64,000 nucleotides of DNA from Neovahlkampfia damariscottae (Eukaryota; Heterolobosea; Selenaionea; Neovahlkampfiida; Neovahlkampfiidae). The notes beneath the pieces were generated by a model. The model made no database searches. It had not been told where the DNA came from and saw only the letters and a list, made by a program, of their open reading frames with translations. Both the position numbers and the translations under genes were made by a program. The stretch covers positions 62,001-126,000 of the forward strand of contig JABLTG010000018.1 in assembly GCA_016618085.1 (NCBI GenBank), given 5' to 3'. This document shows, in pieces, positions 55,886-64,000 of the stretch (its first letter is position 1; every line of letters starts with the position of its first letter).

Positions 55886-57566
55886 CTATTTCTTTTTATT
55901 CAAAAAACTAATTCCTTTTAGTATCAAATTTCCAGTTGATTTCACTTTTGAATTTTCAATCATTTCATTGTTCAATTTCTTGAACACAATTTTTTCGAAA
56001 ATGTCAATTAAATCAACTCTTATTTTATAATCAGGATCTGTATGATGATATAATATTTCTTGTTGTTGTTCAAAATCAAACCATTTAATTTCTTTGTCTT
56101 CTTTTGTGTCAATTTCATTTTGTTTCAACACAATAGATCCAGATTCAGAAATTAAACCTTTTTTATGAAATTTAGAAACTAAAAAGTTTGGTTTTGATGT
56201 TAACATATGATATCTTTGAGCCAAAATACATTCAGGGTCACTTATTGTTTGGACATTTACATTCCAACTTTTCATTCCAATTTCACATTTATCTTGTTCT
56301 TCACTACAAACAGCTATCAATATTCCTTTTTCTTTTTCAATTTTCTCCAATAAATTCGATTTTTCTATTTGAGTGAAGTATCCTTTTCAGAAAGGTCACC
56401 AAAATCCCCTAAAAAATAAAATGGCTACAAATGAATGTTTTTGAACCAATCCATTGATATACTGTACCAATTTATGATTATCATTATTTGAGTCTTTCTT
56501 TTCAAGATTCATATCAATTCCATTTTCTTGTGAAATAAATCTATAGATTGAACCATCATTTCTAAAGTTATGTGGTTGAATTGATCTAATTAAGTTTTTT
56601 GATATCATCAAATCCCCTAAATTCAATGATTCTTCAATTGTAAAATTGTGTTCTTTAATAATATAATCAACAAATTCTTGACCTTCAAATGTCTTTGGAT
56701 TCAAATAACGATCACTGATGAAACCTTTCTTTTTTTTCATTGATTCTTCAAGTTTTTCAAAATTTATCTTCTTTGATTTCAAAATTGATTCTAAATCATT
56801 ATCTTTTTCAAATATTCTCTTTAGATCATCGATTGAAGCTCTTTCTTTTGTATTTAGTTTTGTTGATTGAAATATGAAATCAACAAGTTGAACATCTTTT
56901 TTTGCAAGTATTTTTTTCATAAAATTTTCATCTTTTTCTAAATGTTCATGTATTGGATTCATTTTATTGGTCAAAAGTTGATAAATTAAAACACCAATTG
57001 AAAATACATCAAATTTTTCTGAAATGTTTTCTTTTTTTGGTTTGTATATAGTATTTTCATCTTTTTCAACATCTGACTTTAATATATCATATCCATATAT
57101 GATTAATGAAGAATGTGAAGAAAATTTCTGAACTAAAATAGAGTCAGGCGAGACATTTCCATGAAACTGTTTGTTTTGATGAAGATATGAAAAAACACTG
57201 ATTAATTCCTTTGCATAATTTTTAACTGTTTGAACTGGAAGTGGTTTTTTTATTGACTTTCTTAGTGTTGAAGAATAATAATCCATTGAAATGACAGTTT
57301 CATCATTTTGTTCAAAATGTTGAAAGTTCTTTGGTAGGTTTTGATGTTTTAATGAAAATAATTTGGTTAACTTGAAGAAGGTTAGAAGTTTCATTTTTTG
57401 GTCTACTTGTTCTTTTGTTGGTTTTGACTCTTTTTTGAACTTATGAACTGTAAGTTGCTGTCAGGCATGTGATTCATCACCTCAGTTCAAGGTGCACATG
57501 TACAATGGGAACAGTCCGTTAGTTTCAATTGGTTTTACCAACTTGATGGATGTGTCTTCCTCCATC
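55886..57566 (-). CDS. Selenoprotein: pseudokinase-DEP-peroxiredoxin-like (SelL-type UxxU)
   Basis: Predicted 529 residues; ATG at 57566 and one 91-nt intron (57448-57538). Residues about 8-215 are a kinase fold with a dead site: HGNVSPDS replaces the HRD loop and IIYGYD the DFG. A DEP domain follows (FEGQEFVDYIIKEHN ... IYRFI), for membrane or GPCR-linked recruitment. The C-terminal part is an AhpC/TSA_2, thioredoxin-like domain. Its active site reads AILFFRGFW-TGA-PF-TGA-KGYFTQIEK where relatives have RGxWCPFC. The two TGAs (56396-56398, 56387-56389; residues 360 and 363) fall on both redox Cys, the frame stays open on each side for hundreds of bases, and a SECIS lies just past the TAG stop. 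The UxxU motif is known from SelL. An intron cannot remove both TGAs in phase. Confidence 0.87.
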
Positions 57567-57593
57567 TTTTTGATTGAAGAGTTTCCAGAAGAC

Positions 57594-57600
57594 GATTGGA
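57594..57600 (-). promoter_or_regulatory. CCAATCG motif before selenoprotein gene
   Basis: CGATTGG on the plus strand, 28 bp upstream of the ATG at 57566; it supports that start over the downstream in-frame ATG at 57394. Confidence 0.45.
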
Positions 57601-57765
57601 TCAATAAATGCGTTAAAATCTGATTCAAAAGCCAATAAAAACTGTTTATTCTTCAAGAAAAAAATACTTCAACCCTATTTTTGTTTTTCTAAATTGTTCT
57701 CAAATACGAATTTATTTATTAATTGAATTTTGGCCAATTATTTTCCACCACCACGTCACCACAGC

Positions 57766-58764
57766 ATGATCCACTCAGAAACCACTGCCCTTGGCAAAAA
57801 CTTCAAAGAGAAAGATCAAGTACCAAAAGAAATCATTTTTGAGATATTCCAGTTTCTTGACTCAAAGACTGAACAAAGAACCCTTTTAAGTTTGACTCAA
57901 GTAAATTCTGAATCAAGAGAATATCTTTCAAATGATGAATTATGGAGACCTGTATTATACTCCACCTTTCCAGCTTCAAAAACAAAAATTACAAATTTCT
58001 TTCGATTAGTTTTTTTTGAAGCTTCATTCAACAAACAAAAATATTTAGACAAACTTAAAAAACCAGATGAATACTTTGAAAAAGTTAGAATTTCTGTGAT
58101 AGGTAAAATAGTCCTTTCTCAAAAATTTATTTTTTTAAAAAGGATCAGTTGCTTCTGGCAAATCAGCTTTGACAAAAAAATTTATAAATGGATGGTTTGA
58201 AATGGCATATGTAAATCTATTCAATTCATTAACATCCTTTAGAATCCTACACTTGAAGATTTTTATAGAAAAGATATGAAACGTAATTATTTACTTGATA
58301 TTTTAGACACAGCATCACAAGAAAATTATACAACAAAAAGAATTGTAAGATGAAATTATATCAATTAAAACTACAAATAGGCTTTTACAAAATCATGCAA
58401 TGCATTTTTACTTTGTATTGATATGACCAATAAAACGTCGTTAGATTCAGTTGAAGAAATATTGAAAGGAATAAAACAACATTGTAATGAAATAGCTAGA
58501 ATCATACTAGTTTGTACAAAATGTGATTTGAAAGATAAAATTGAAATCAAAAAAGAAGAAATTAAAATATTGTCTGAAAGAACAGGATATTCTTTCTTTT
58601 TCATAAGTTCTCAAAATATTGATAATGTAAATGAAGTATTTTATAAAGCAGTGGAAGAATTTTTGAGTTTGAAATTTTTTGATTTGATTCAAGATGAATT
58701 TATCAAGAATTATGGCAAATTCAAAACTGGAGGAAAAACAGTTCAAGGGTGTACTATTTTCTGA
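57766..58764 (+). CDS. F-box/Ras-like GTPase fusion with CaaX end
   Basis: Four exons; introns about 58098-58142, 58219-58250 and 58344-58379. An F-box comes first (VPKEIIFEIFQFLDSKTEQR, VNSESREYLSNDELWRPVLY), the Skp1-binding module of SCF ubiquitin ligases. A Ras-family domain follows: G1 GSVASGKSALTKKF, effector Thr in NPTLEDFYRKD, G3 as DTASQE (Ala-Ser for Ala-Gly), G4 TKCDLKD and G5-like ISSQN. The C-terminus CTIF is a CaaX box for prenylation (Phe favours geranylgeranyl). It could bring a GTP-controlled ligase to membranes. The substitution in G3 may slow hydrolysis. The start is the first ATG in frame. Confidence 0.85.
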
Positions 58765-59019
58765 TTCAAAGATGAATAACTTTTTAATGATTATCATTGG
58801 GATGTTCAAAATGACATTTGGAAATTGAAAAAAGTAGGATTTGATATTTAATAAATGGACCATTTTTTTTTTATACCAAAAAAAAACATCATTTTGGGAT
58901 GAACTATTTGATAAGATTATTCTTTTGCTTTGTTTTTTCAATGGAATCTCTCATTTGTGAATTGATGTGTTTGATCCAATGAAACCATTTCTTGAAATCT
59001 GTTGTTCAATTGGTCAAGA

Positions 59020-60565
59020 ATGTCAAACAAATTGAAAGAGTTGAGAGAGGAATGGAGAAAAAACTACGAAAAAAGGAATACCAAACAAGAAAGTACAACA
59101 GATATTGAATTCCAAACGATTTGGTAAACTAAAATAACACTAAAAACATAGTTCAACTAATTTTGAGTATTTTCTTCCAGAAGGTAAAAAAAAATATCTA
59201 ACCACTTTTTATAGAAATATTAGTACATATATTCAGTTTTTTATCACCTCATGATTTGAGTAAAATATCTCTAACTTGTAGTTCTTGGTTTGAACTTCAA
59301 AAGGACAATGATATTTGGTCTTTTTTATTTTCAAAAATATTTTCAACCAAAATTGATACTAAAGAAAAAGAATATGGCTTTTATAGACAAACTTATTTAA
59401 AAAGATTATTAACAAGAACAAATTGGTATAAAGGAATTGGAGATATTATTTATTTGAATATGACTCCCACAGAATACATTATCAAAGGAAATGTACCAAA
59501 ATCGTAAGAAATAGTGATGATTAATCCAAAGATGGCAATCTGATGTACAAATGGATAAAAGTCAATTGTTTTCAATGGACCTATTAGGAGAGAGATTAAT
59601 CACTGGAGATGCAAATGGTTTATTGAATTTATGGGATATGAGAACAGGTCAAATGAACTACACCATGAAAGGTCATAAAGGTTATATCACCAAAACCATA
59701 ATTAAACCGGATATGGTTTATTCCACTTCATACTCTGATGCAAAAGTAAAACCAAATTCAATATTGAATATTTTTCTTAGGTTTTTGTTTGGAATTTAAA
59801 TTATGGAGTATGTACTGGTAAATTAAGAAAAGATACATCTGATTCTATTGGATTTACTGATTTTAAAGTGAATGATAATAAACTGATAGGATATTCACAG
59901 AATCAAAACTATGAAATAATTGACATTAAAAAAGACAAAACAATTGTAAGAATATACCTTTAATTAATCATTCTTAATAGTTAAATGTTCAAAATCCTCA
60001 TCCAAACTCACAAATCACTGGATTTGATTTTCAAGAAAATACTTTATTTTCAATCAGTTCTACAGAGAAAATGATTAAATTATTTGATTTAAGAATTGGT
60101 ATTTGTGTTAAGAAAATATTATCCAAAGATTTTGTTGGTACAACTCAATTCAATGATAAATTTCAAATTACTTCTTTGACTTCTAATCATCAATATACTA
60201 AATTTGGATTAACAACATTCGATATTTCAACTGGAAAAGAAATCAAGAAATTAAATTTGGAATCATATAATGGTCATCAATTTTGTACATTTGATGATGA
60301 AAAAATCATTAGAGCTGGATCATCAGGTACTTTGATTAATAATCGAACTACTGGAAAATTAGAATGTCAAATTCCATCAGATAATTTATCTTGTATGACT
60401 ACTGATGAATCAAGATTGATATTTGGTTTAACTACAGGAGGAATTGTAATTCGTGATTATGGTTGTGACTCTGAACTTTATTGGAAGGTTCTAATTCTAA
60501 AAAAAGATTTACATTTTATTTAGGGTTTAAAAGGTGGAAGGACTTTAGGTGACAAAAACAAATAA
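59020..60565 (+). CDS. F-box/WD40 protein
   Basis: About eight exons with short introns. The N-terminal helix MSNKLKELREEWRKNYEKR is followed by an F-box restored by two splices (NFEYFLPEEILVHIFSFLSP, HDLSKISLTCSSWFELQKD, IWSFLF) and by WD-type repeats: LITGDANGLLNLWDMRTGQM, MKGHKGYITKTIIK, VFVWNLNYGVCTGK, LFSISSTEKMIKLFDLRIG, and later degenerate blades. Typical of SCF substrate receptors. The 3' end overlaps by about 20 bp the convergent gene on the other strand. Some exon junctions near 59940-59985 are approximate. Confidence 0.8.
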
Positions 60566-61084
60566 ATTGTTCAATGTTAGAAAAAGTGTGAGTATTACAG
60601 TCACAATCAAATCAAAAACAAAAATAGAACAATTTGTTTTCAATCCAATCATAATCTCTCTTTGATGAATATTCGAATGAATAGCATCCCAATTTATGTA
60701 TTGGATTCGATTATAACATTTTTGTTGAACACAAGTTCCTTCTTGGCAAATAAAGTTCCTGTTACATACAAAACGAAATGGATTGTTGGATTCATAGCAA
60801 CGAAAATATCCATAATATGAATTTGAAGGACAAGTTTGAATTTTCATATTTAAATTCAAATAATCTTCATTGATGCATTCTTGACATTTACCAATATGAA
60901 TAATTTGATTGAAATTACATCCACCTTTCGTCGATAACTTTCGCTTCGAAATTGATCTTTCATTCAAACCTTCACATTCACCAAAAGCAGGAATTACATT
61001 CTCATATGAACAATTTTTTGAATATATCAACTCAATTTGACTGAAAAACAAAATGATCAAAAAAAATTTCGTCATAATTTTCAT
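60545..61084 (-). CDS. Cys-rich type I-like membrane protein, unknown
   Basis: 179 residues. Signal peptide (FFLIILFFSQIELIYS), a Cys-rich ectodomain with about 14 Cys (IGKCQECINED, RCYESNNPFRFVCNRNFICQ, GTCVQQKCYNR) and one C-terminal membrane segment (IFVFDLIVTVILTLFLTL). The Cys spacing recalls EGF/laminin-like or growth-factor-receptor-type modules, but no named domain fits. It overlaps the 3' end of the F-box/WD40 gene by about 20 bp and is divergent from the J-protein gene. Confidence 0.75.
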   Translation of the reverse strand: MKIMTKFFLIILFFSQIELIYSKNCSYENVIPAFGECEGLNERSISKRKLSTKGGCNFNQIIHIGKCQECINEDYLNLNMKIQTCPSNSYYGYFRCYESNNPFRFVCNRNFICQEGTCVQQKCYNRIQYINWDAIHSNIHQREIMIGLKTNCSIFVFDLIVTVILTLFLTLNNLFVFVT

Positions 61085-61127
61085 TCCTTTTTCAAAATCC
61101 TTTGATTGGTGGAATAATTTTGGTTTT

Positions 61128-62408
61128 ATGTTGAGGTTGAAGACAACTCTGAAAAAGAATAAATTTAAAACAAGGAAAGTGCATTATGGACCAAAATTTA
61201 AACTCTCAAAAACAGATGCATTGGAGTCTTTACATAACTGGAGAAAAAAATTTTTTTTTAGTCCACTAAAATGGGGTATTAATGAAGGAAAGTTTGAAAA
61301 ATATTATATTCCTTATTGGAAATTTGAAACAAAAGGTCCAATTTATTATCAAGCAAAAGTTGGTGAAGAAATATTTGTTGGAAGTTATGAAAATGGTGAA
61401 GAGATTTATAGAAAAAAAGTTGTAATCACAAACATATCTTCAAATGTAAATTTACCACTTTCAGATTCTATTTATGCTTCAGAGAATTTTTCAAGGTATT
61501 ATCTTGATGAAATGACTCCAGAATTTAATGCTGAATCAATTACACAAATTTCTCCTCAAGAAAGAAAAGACTCCAAAATTGACGTCTATACAATTGATAA
61601 AGTTAGTGCTTGGAAAATATTATTCGAAAAAAAATTCAAAAAATTTCTTACAAATTACATTGAAAACGATATTCGAAAAAATATTAAGAATCTAAAAGGA
61701 AATATCACCATAGAGATCACTAGAATCAATTTTGATTTGAATGATATTGATGCAACATTACTTTATCATCCAATGTACATCTCAGAATATGATTATGGAG
61801 GTAGAAATTTTTTTATTTATGTGAATGGTATTAACGGATTTGTGAAAGGTGAAAGATTGTATAGTTTCACAAAAGTTGCAAATGCATCAGCTATTGCATT
61901 ATTTACAAGTACAGTTTTGGTATTTGGATTGAGAGCCTTAAATCCAATGACTGCATTCATTTGTTCTCTTTTTGGTTTACCAATTGGTGCATTGTTTTAT
62001 TTTATTCCATTTATCGGATCAATTATTAGAAATTTTAGAAGACAACAAAGAATATTTGAATTTAGAGAACAAAAAAGAAATAAAACCGGATTTGGATACG
62101 AACAACGATCAAATTCATATCAAAATTCACAAAGCAATTATCAAAAACAAAGATATTCAAAGAGTAAAGAATCAACCAAAGATGATTATTATACAATTTT
62201 GGGACTTGATCCATCAAAAAGAGATTCATATAGTTCTGATCAAATCAGAAAAAGTTTTTTGAAAATGGCGAAATCATTTCATCCAGACAGATTTTCTGAT
62301 CCAAAAGAAAAAGAAAATGCACATAAGAAATTCACTCAAATCAATCAAGCATATCAAACTTTGAAAGATGAACAAAGTAGAGCTGATTATGATGTCAGTA
62401 AATATTAA
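61128..62408 (+). CDS. Membrane-anchored J-domain protein (C-terminal DnaJ)
   Basis: About 426 residues, single exon. A basic N-terminus (MLRLKTTLKKNKFKTRKVHY) could be a mitochondrial presequence. A middle domain of about 200 residues (YYIPYWKFETKGPIYYQAKV ...) precedes two hydrophobic segments (ASAIALFTSTVLVFGL; CSLFGLPIGALFYFIPFIG). The C-terminal J domain has DDYYTILGLDPS, IRKSFLKMAKSFHPDRFSDP with the HPD motif, and FTQINQAYQTLKDE. The W-K-F-x-x-x-GxxYxA pattern of the middle domain is seen in some mitochondrial J-proteins of protists and plants. It recruits Hsp70 at a membrane. The start at 61128 avoids overlap with the divergent gene. Confidence 0.82.
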   Translation: MLRLKTTLKKNKFKTRKVHYGPKFKLSKTDALESLHNWRKKFFFSPLKWGINEGKFEKYYIPYWKFETKGPIYYQAKVGEEIFVGSYENGEEIYRKKVVITNISSNVNLPLSDSIYASENFSRYYLDEMTPEFNAESITQISPQERKDSKIDVYTIDKVSAWKILFEKKFKKFLTNYIENDIRKNIKNLKGNITIEITRINFDLNDIDATLLYHPMYISEYDYGGRNFFIYVNGINGFVKGERLYSFTKVANASAIALFTSTVLVFGLRALNPMTAFICSLFGLPIGALFYFIPFIGSIIRNFRRQQRIFEFREQKRNKTGFGYEQRSNSYQNSQSNYQKQRYSKSKESTKDDYYTILGLDPSKRDSYSSDQIRKSFLKMAKSFHPDRFSDPKEKENAHKKFTQINQAYQTLKDEQSRADYDVSKY

Positions 62409-62590
62409 TTCAAATTGTTGATTTTGATGTTTCTTCTTCACCAATTAAAAATGAGATGATTGGATAACCGTTTGTGGTTTTTCTTTGAGACTTAAAAACT
62501 TGAAAAACATCAAAAATTCATGTTTTTATTCTTTTTTTTTTCTAACCAATAATAAACAGTCATTTACACCAATAAAAACAATTTTGTGAC

Positions 62591-63583
62591 ATGATGAAAA
62601 ACTGTGTTGTAGTTATTTGCGTGGTGTTGCTCACTCTTTTCAATTCGATCAATTCATTACCTGGTAATTGTTCAGGTCCACAAATGAAGTCAGGAAATAC
62701 AATTTCTAAAATTGTTTCAAATAAATGTTCCAGAACAGCAACTTGTCAAGTAAATTGTAAAAATTTGAAAGAACATTTCACTTGTCAAAAATTATCTTCA
62801 CCTGAAAATAAACCAACTTTGGATTTTTCACTTCTTTCAAAACAAGCAAAATCAAAAGAACTTTCAAAGGTTGATAAAAAAGCACTTTCATATTATTGTA
62901 CAGAAAGAAGACATGAAGATAAAGTTAAAAACAATGCTCTTTCAACTGTATTTCGTAATGTACTTTCAAAATGGACTTCAGTGACTGAAGCTGATTTTCT
63001 TGAAACAAAACCATTAGAAGACGCTGATCATACTTTTACTGCTCATATTAAATCACAAAAAGAAAAACTTTTGAATATTGATTTACCTCATGAACATGTA
63101 CTTTCCATTTTGGAAAATTTATTGACCTACAGAAATGCTTTAAATGATTTTAAAGTACTAGCTCTACAAAAATCAAATGTACTTGAAAATGTAGATGAAG
63201 AATTAGAAAATTATGAAACAACACTTTCAAAAAGTCAACAATTGGACAAAAACTCACTTTCAGTTTTTAAAGCTTTAAAAAATCAAATTTCAACTGGTTT
63301 TAAAAAACATTTAAAAACAATGGAACCATTTTGTGATTGTTTAGATTTTTATAATTTTTATAAAAAATATATTCAAAAGAATAATCATGTAACACAAGAA
63401 GTAAAAGAACAATGGAGTAAAAGAGCCTATGAAATTGAAAAAATGGCTTTAAATAAATGTGGATGTACTGGAGCAAAAGAAATTACAACTTCAACTTCAA
63501 CCACTTTTCCATGGTCAACAACAAAATCAACAAAAGTTCAATCTATAAAATATATTGAAGATAAATTCAATGATGAAGAATAA
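62591..63583 (+). CDS. Secreted protein, mostly helical, unknown
   Basis: 330 residues, single exon. Signal peptide (NCVVVICVVLLTLFNSINS), N-terminal Cys cluster (PGNCSGPQ, KCSRTATCQVNCK), a long helical middle with no Cys (HVLSILENLLTYRNALNDFK), then a second Cys cluster (EPFCDCLDFYNFYKKYI, NKCGCTGA) and a Thr/Ser-rich tail (TTSTSTTFPWSTTKSTK) likely to be O-glycosylated. No family is recognised. Three CCAAT motifs lie in the 150 bp upstream. It shares secretion and Cys-richness with the genes at 44502 and 60545 but not sequence. Confidence 0.75.
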   Translation: MMKNCVVVICVVLLTLFNSINSLPGNCSGPQMKSGNTISKIVSNKCSRTATCQVNCKNLKEHFTCQKLSSPENKPTLDFSLLSKQAKSKELSKVDKKALSYYCTERRHEDKVKNNALSTVFRNVLSKWTSVTEADFLETKPLEDADHTFTAHIKSQKEKLLNIDLPHEHVLSILENLLTYRNALNDFKVLALQKSNVLENVDEELENYETTLSKSQQLDKNSLSVFKALKNQISTGFKKHLKTMEPFCDCLDFYNFYKKYIQKNNHVTQEVKEQWSKRAYEIEKMALNKCGCTGAKEITTSTSTTFPWSTTKSTKVQSIKYIEDKFNDEE

Positions 63584-63589
63584 AAATAT

Positions 63590-64000
63590 TTATTTCAATT
63601 CTTTAAACTCTTGTTCAATTTTATTCATTCTTGAACGTATAGAAGCAACTTCTGCTGCTTGAAAAATAGCTTGTTTGAAATTAGATTGAGCTGATTTTAA
63701 ATCTGAAGAAGGTAATAAACCAAACCTTGATTTTTTAATAAAAATGAAATAAATACCAGTATATAGGGTCTTGTTTATGCATTTCTGTTTCTTTTTTTGA
63801 CGTCAAAATACTCTCTTTTGATTTATTTTTTAAATTTACATTTTCTGCTTCTTTTACATTATATAAACATTTCTTTTCATCTAAATCTATTGTTATCTTT
63901 GGTTCTATTTCTTTTGGTACATGAATAAATGAAATAACGTCAGAATCAAAACTTCTTGAACGAATGTATGAAAAATCAAAAAGACCTGTGGATATAAATT
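63590..64000 (-). CDS. CCDC115/Vma22-like V-ATPase assembly factor, C-terminal part
   Basis: Partial gene cut by the right edge. One intron (about 63727-63757) joins KQDPIYW to FGLLPSSDLKSAQSNFKQAI; the final helix reads FQAAEVASIRSRMNKIEQEF. DPxxWFGxLxPxxLRxAQxxFxxxxxxAxxxAxxxxx is the C-terminal signature of CCDC115/Vma22, which helps assemble the V-ATPase Vo sector in the ER. Upstream residues are acidic and poorly conserved, as in the family. Confidence 0.75.

Noticed and set aside
56350-56398. An intron spanning the UxxU site
   Set aside because: The only donor (GTGACC) and the nearby acceptors give the wrong phase, while the unspliced frame continues directly into the peroxiredoxin-like domain.
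57448-57538. Two further in-frame TGA codons upstream of the selenoprotein body, suggesting four selenocysteines
   Set aside because: They fall in a segment bounded by GTAAAA and TTACAG whose removal joins the ATG at 57566 in phase, so it reads better as an intron.

Overview
This window is nuclear DNA of an AT-rich, gene-dense, intron-rich unicellular eukaryote. The evidence is about 45 protein-coding genes on both strands, short intergenic gaps, and many introns of mostly 25-60 nt that begin GT (often GTAAAA or GTAAGT) and end AG (often AAG or TAG). The gene set is typically eukaryotic: eIF4G, GCN5, ING, a Bub2-like TBC protein, AP-2 sigma, reticulon and a spliceosomal CWF19L1 homologue. The mix of amoeba-like signalling fusions, a bacterial-style kinase-ATPase-GAF-cyclase, a DNMT1-type RFTS domain and a selenoprotein suggests a free-living protist, perhaps a heterolobosean or another amoeboflagellate. 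The sequence alone does not fix the lineage. Names given here rest on motifs and remembered family alignments, not on searches.

Layout. 1-12 kb: edge of a DNMT1-like gene, eIF4G, a protein kinase, a secreted basic protein, an ABCB-type half transporter, a BTB protein with a degenerate GTPase domain, and a synapsin-like ATP-grasp protein. 12-25 kb: CWF19L1, a secreted SGNH hydrolase, a sirtuin-YEATS fusion, a Bub2-like TBC GAP, a propeller-repeat protein, an EF-hand/PH phospholipase D, tRNA-His guanylyltransferase and a membrane-anchored tandem-domain protein. 26-38 kb: secreted M28 peptidase, an MsrA-like protein, GCN5, and a very large kinase-ATPase-GAF-cyclase flanked by a truncated and a decayed eIF4A-like gene. 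38-50 kb: two MFS transporters, two small tandem membrane paralogues, an NTF2-like protein, NSUN5-like RNA methylase, TatD nuclease, ING, a secreted Hsp20 and a Hikeshi homologue. 50-64 kb: reticulon, WD40 protein, LMBR1-like protein, a YbaB-like protein, AP-2 sigma, the selenoprotein, F-box/Ras and F-box/WD40 proteins, a membrane J-protein, Cys-rich secreted proteins and a CCDC115/Vma22-like gene cut by the right edge.

The most striking locus is 55840-57566 on the minus strand. A pseudokinase-DEP-peroxiredoxin-like protein has two in-frame TGA codons exactly where the redox CxxC cysteines should be. A well-formed SECIS hairpin starts two bases after its stop codon. TGA is an ordinary stop for other genes here, so this is best read as a UxxU selenoprotein of the SelL type fused to signalling domains. 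Other notable architectures are sirtuin+YEATS, F-box+Ras with a CaaX end, BTB-BACK-GTPase in reversed RhoBTB order, and EF-hand+PH+PLD.

Chromatin and expression genes are well represented (DNMT1-like, sirtuin-YEATS, GCN5, ING, eIF4G, CWF19L1), as are lipid and small-GTPase signalling genes. They are not arranged in operons. A CCAATCA/TGATTGG motif recurs within about 3-40 bp of many start codons and looks like a core promoter element.
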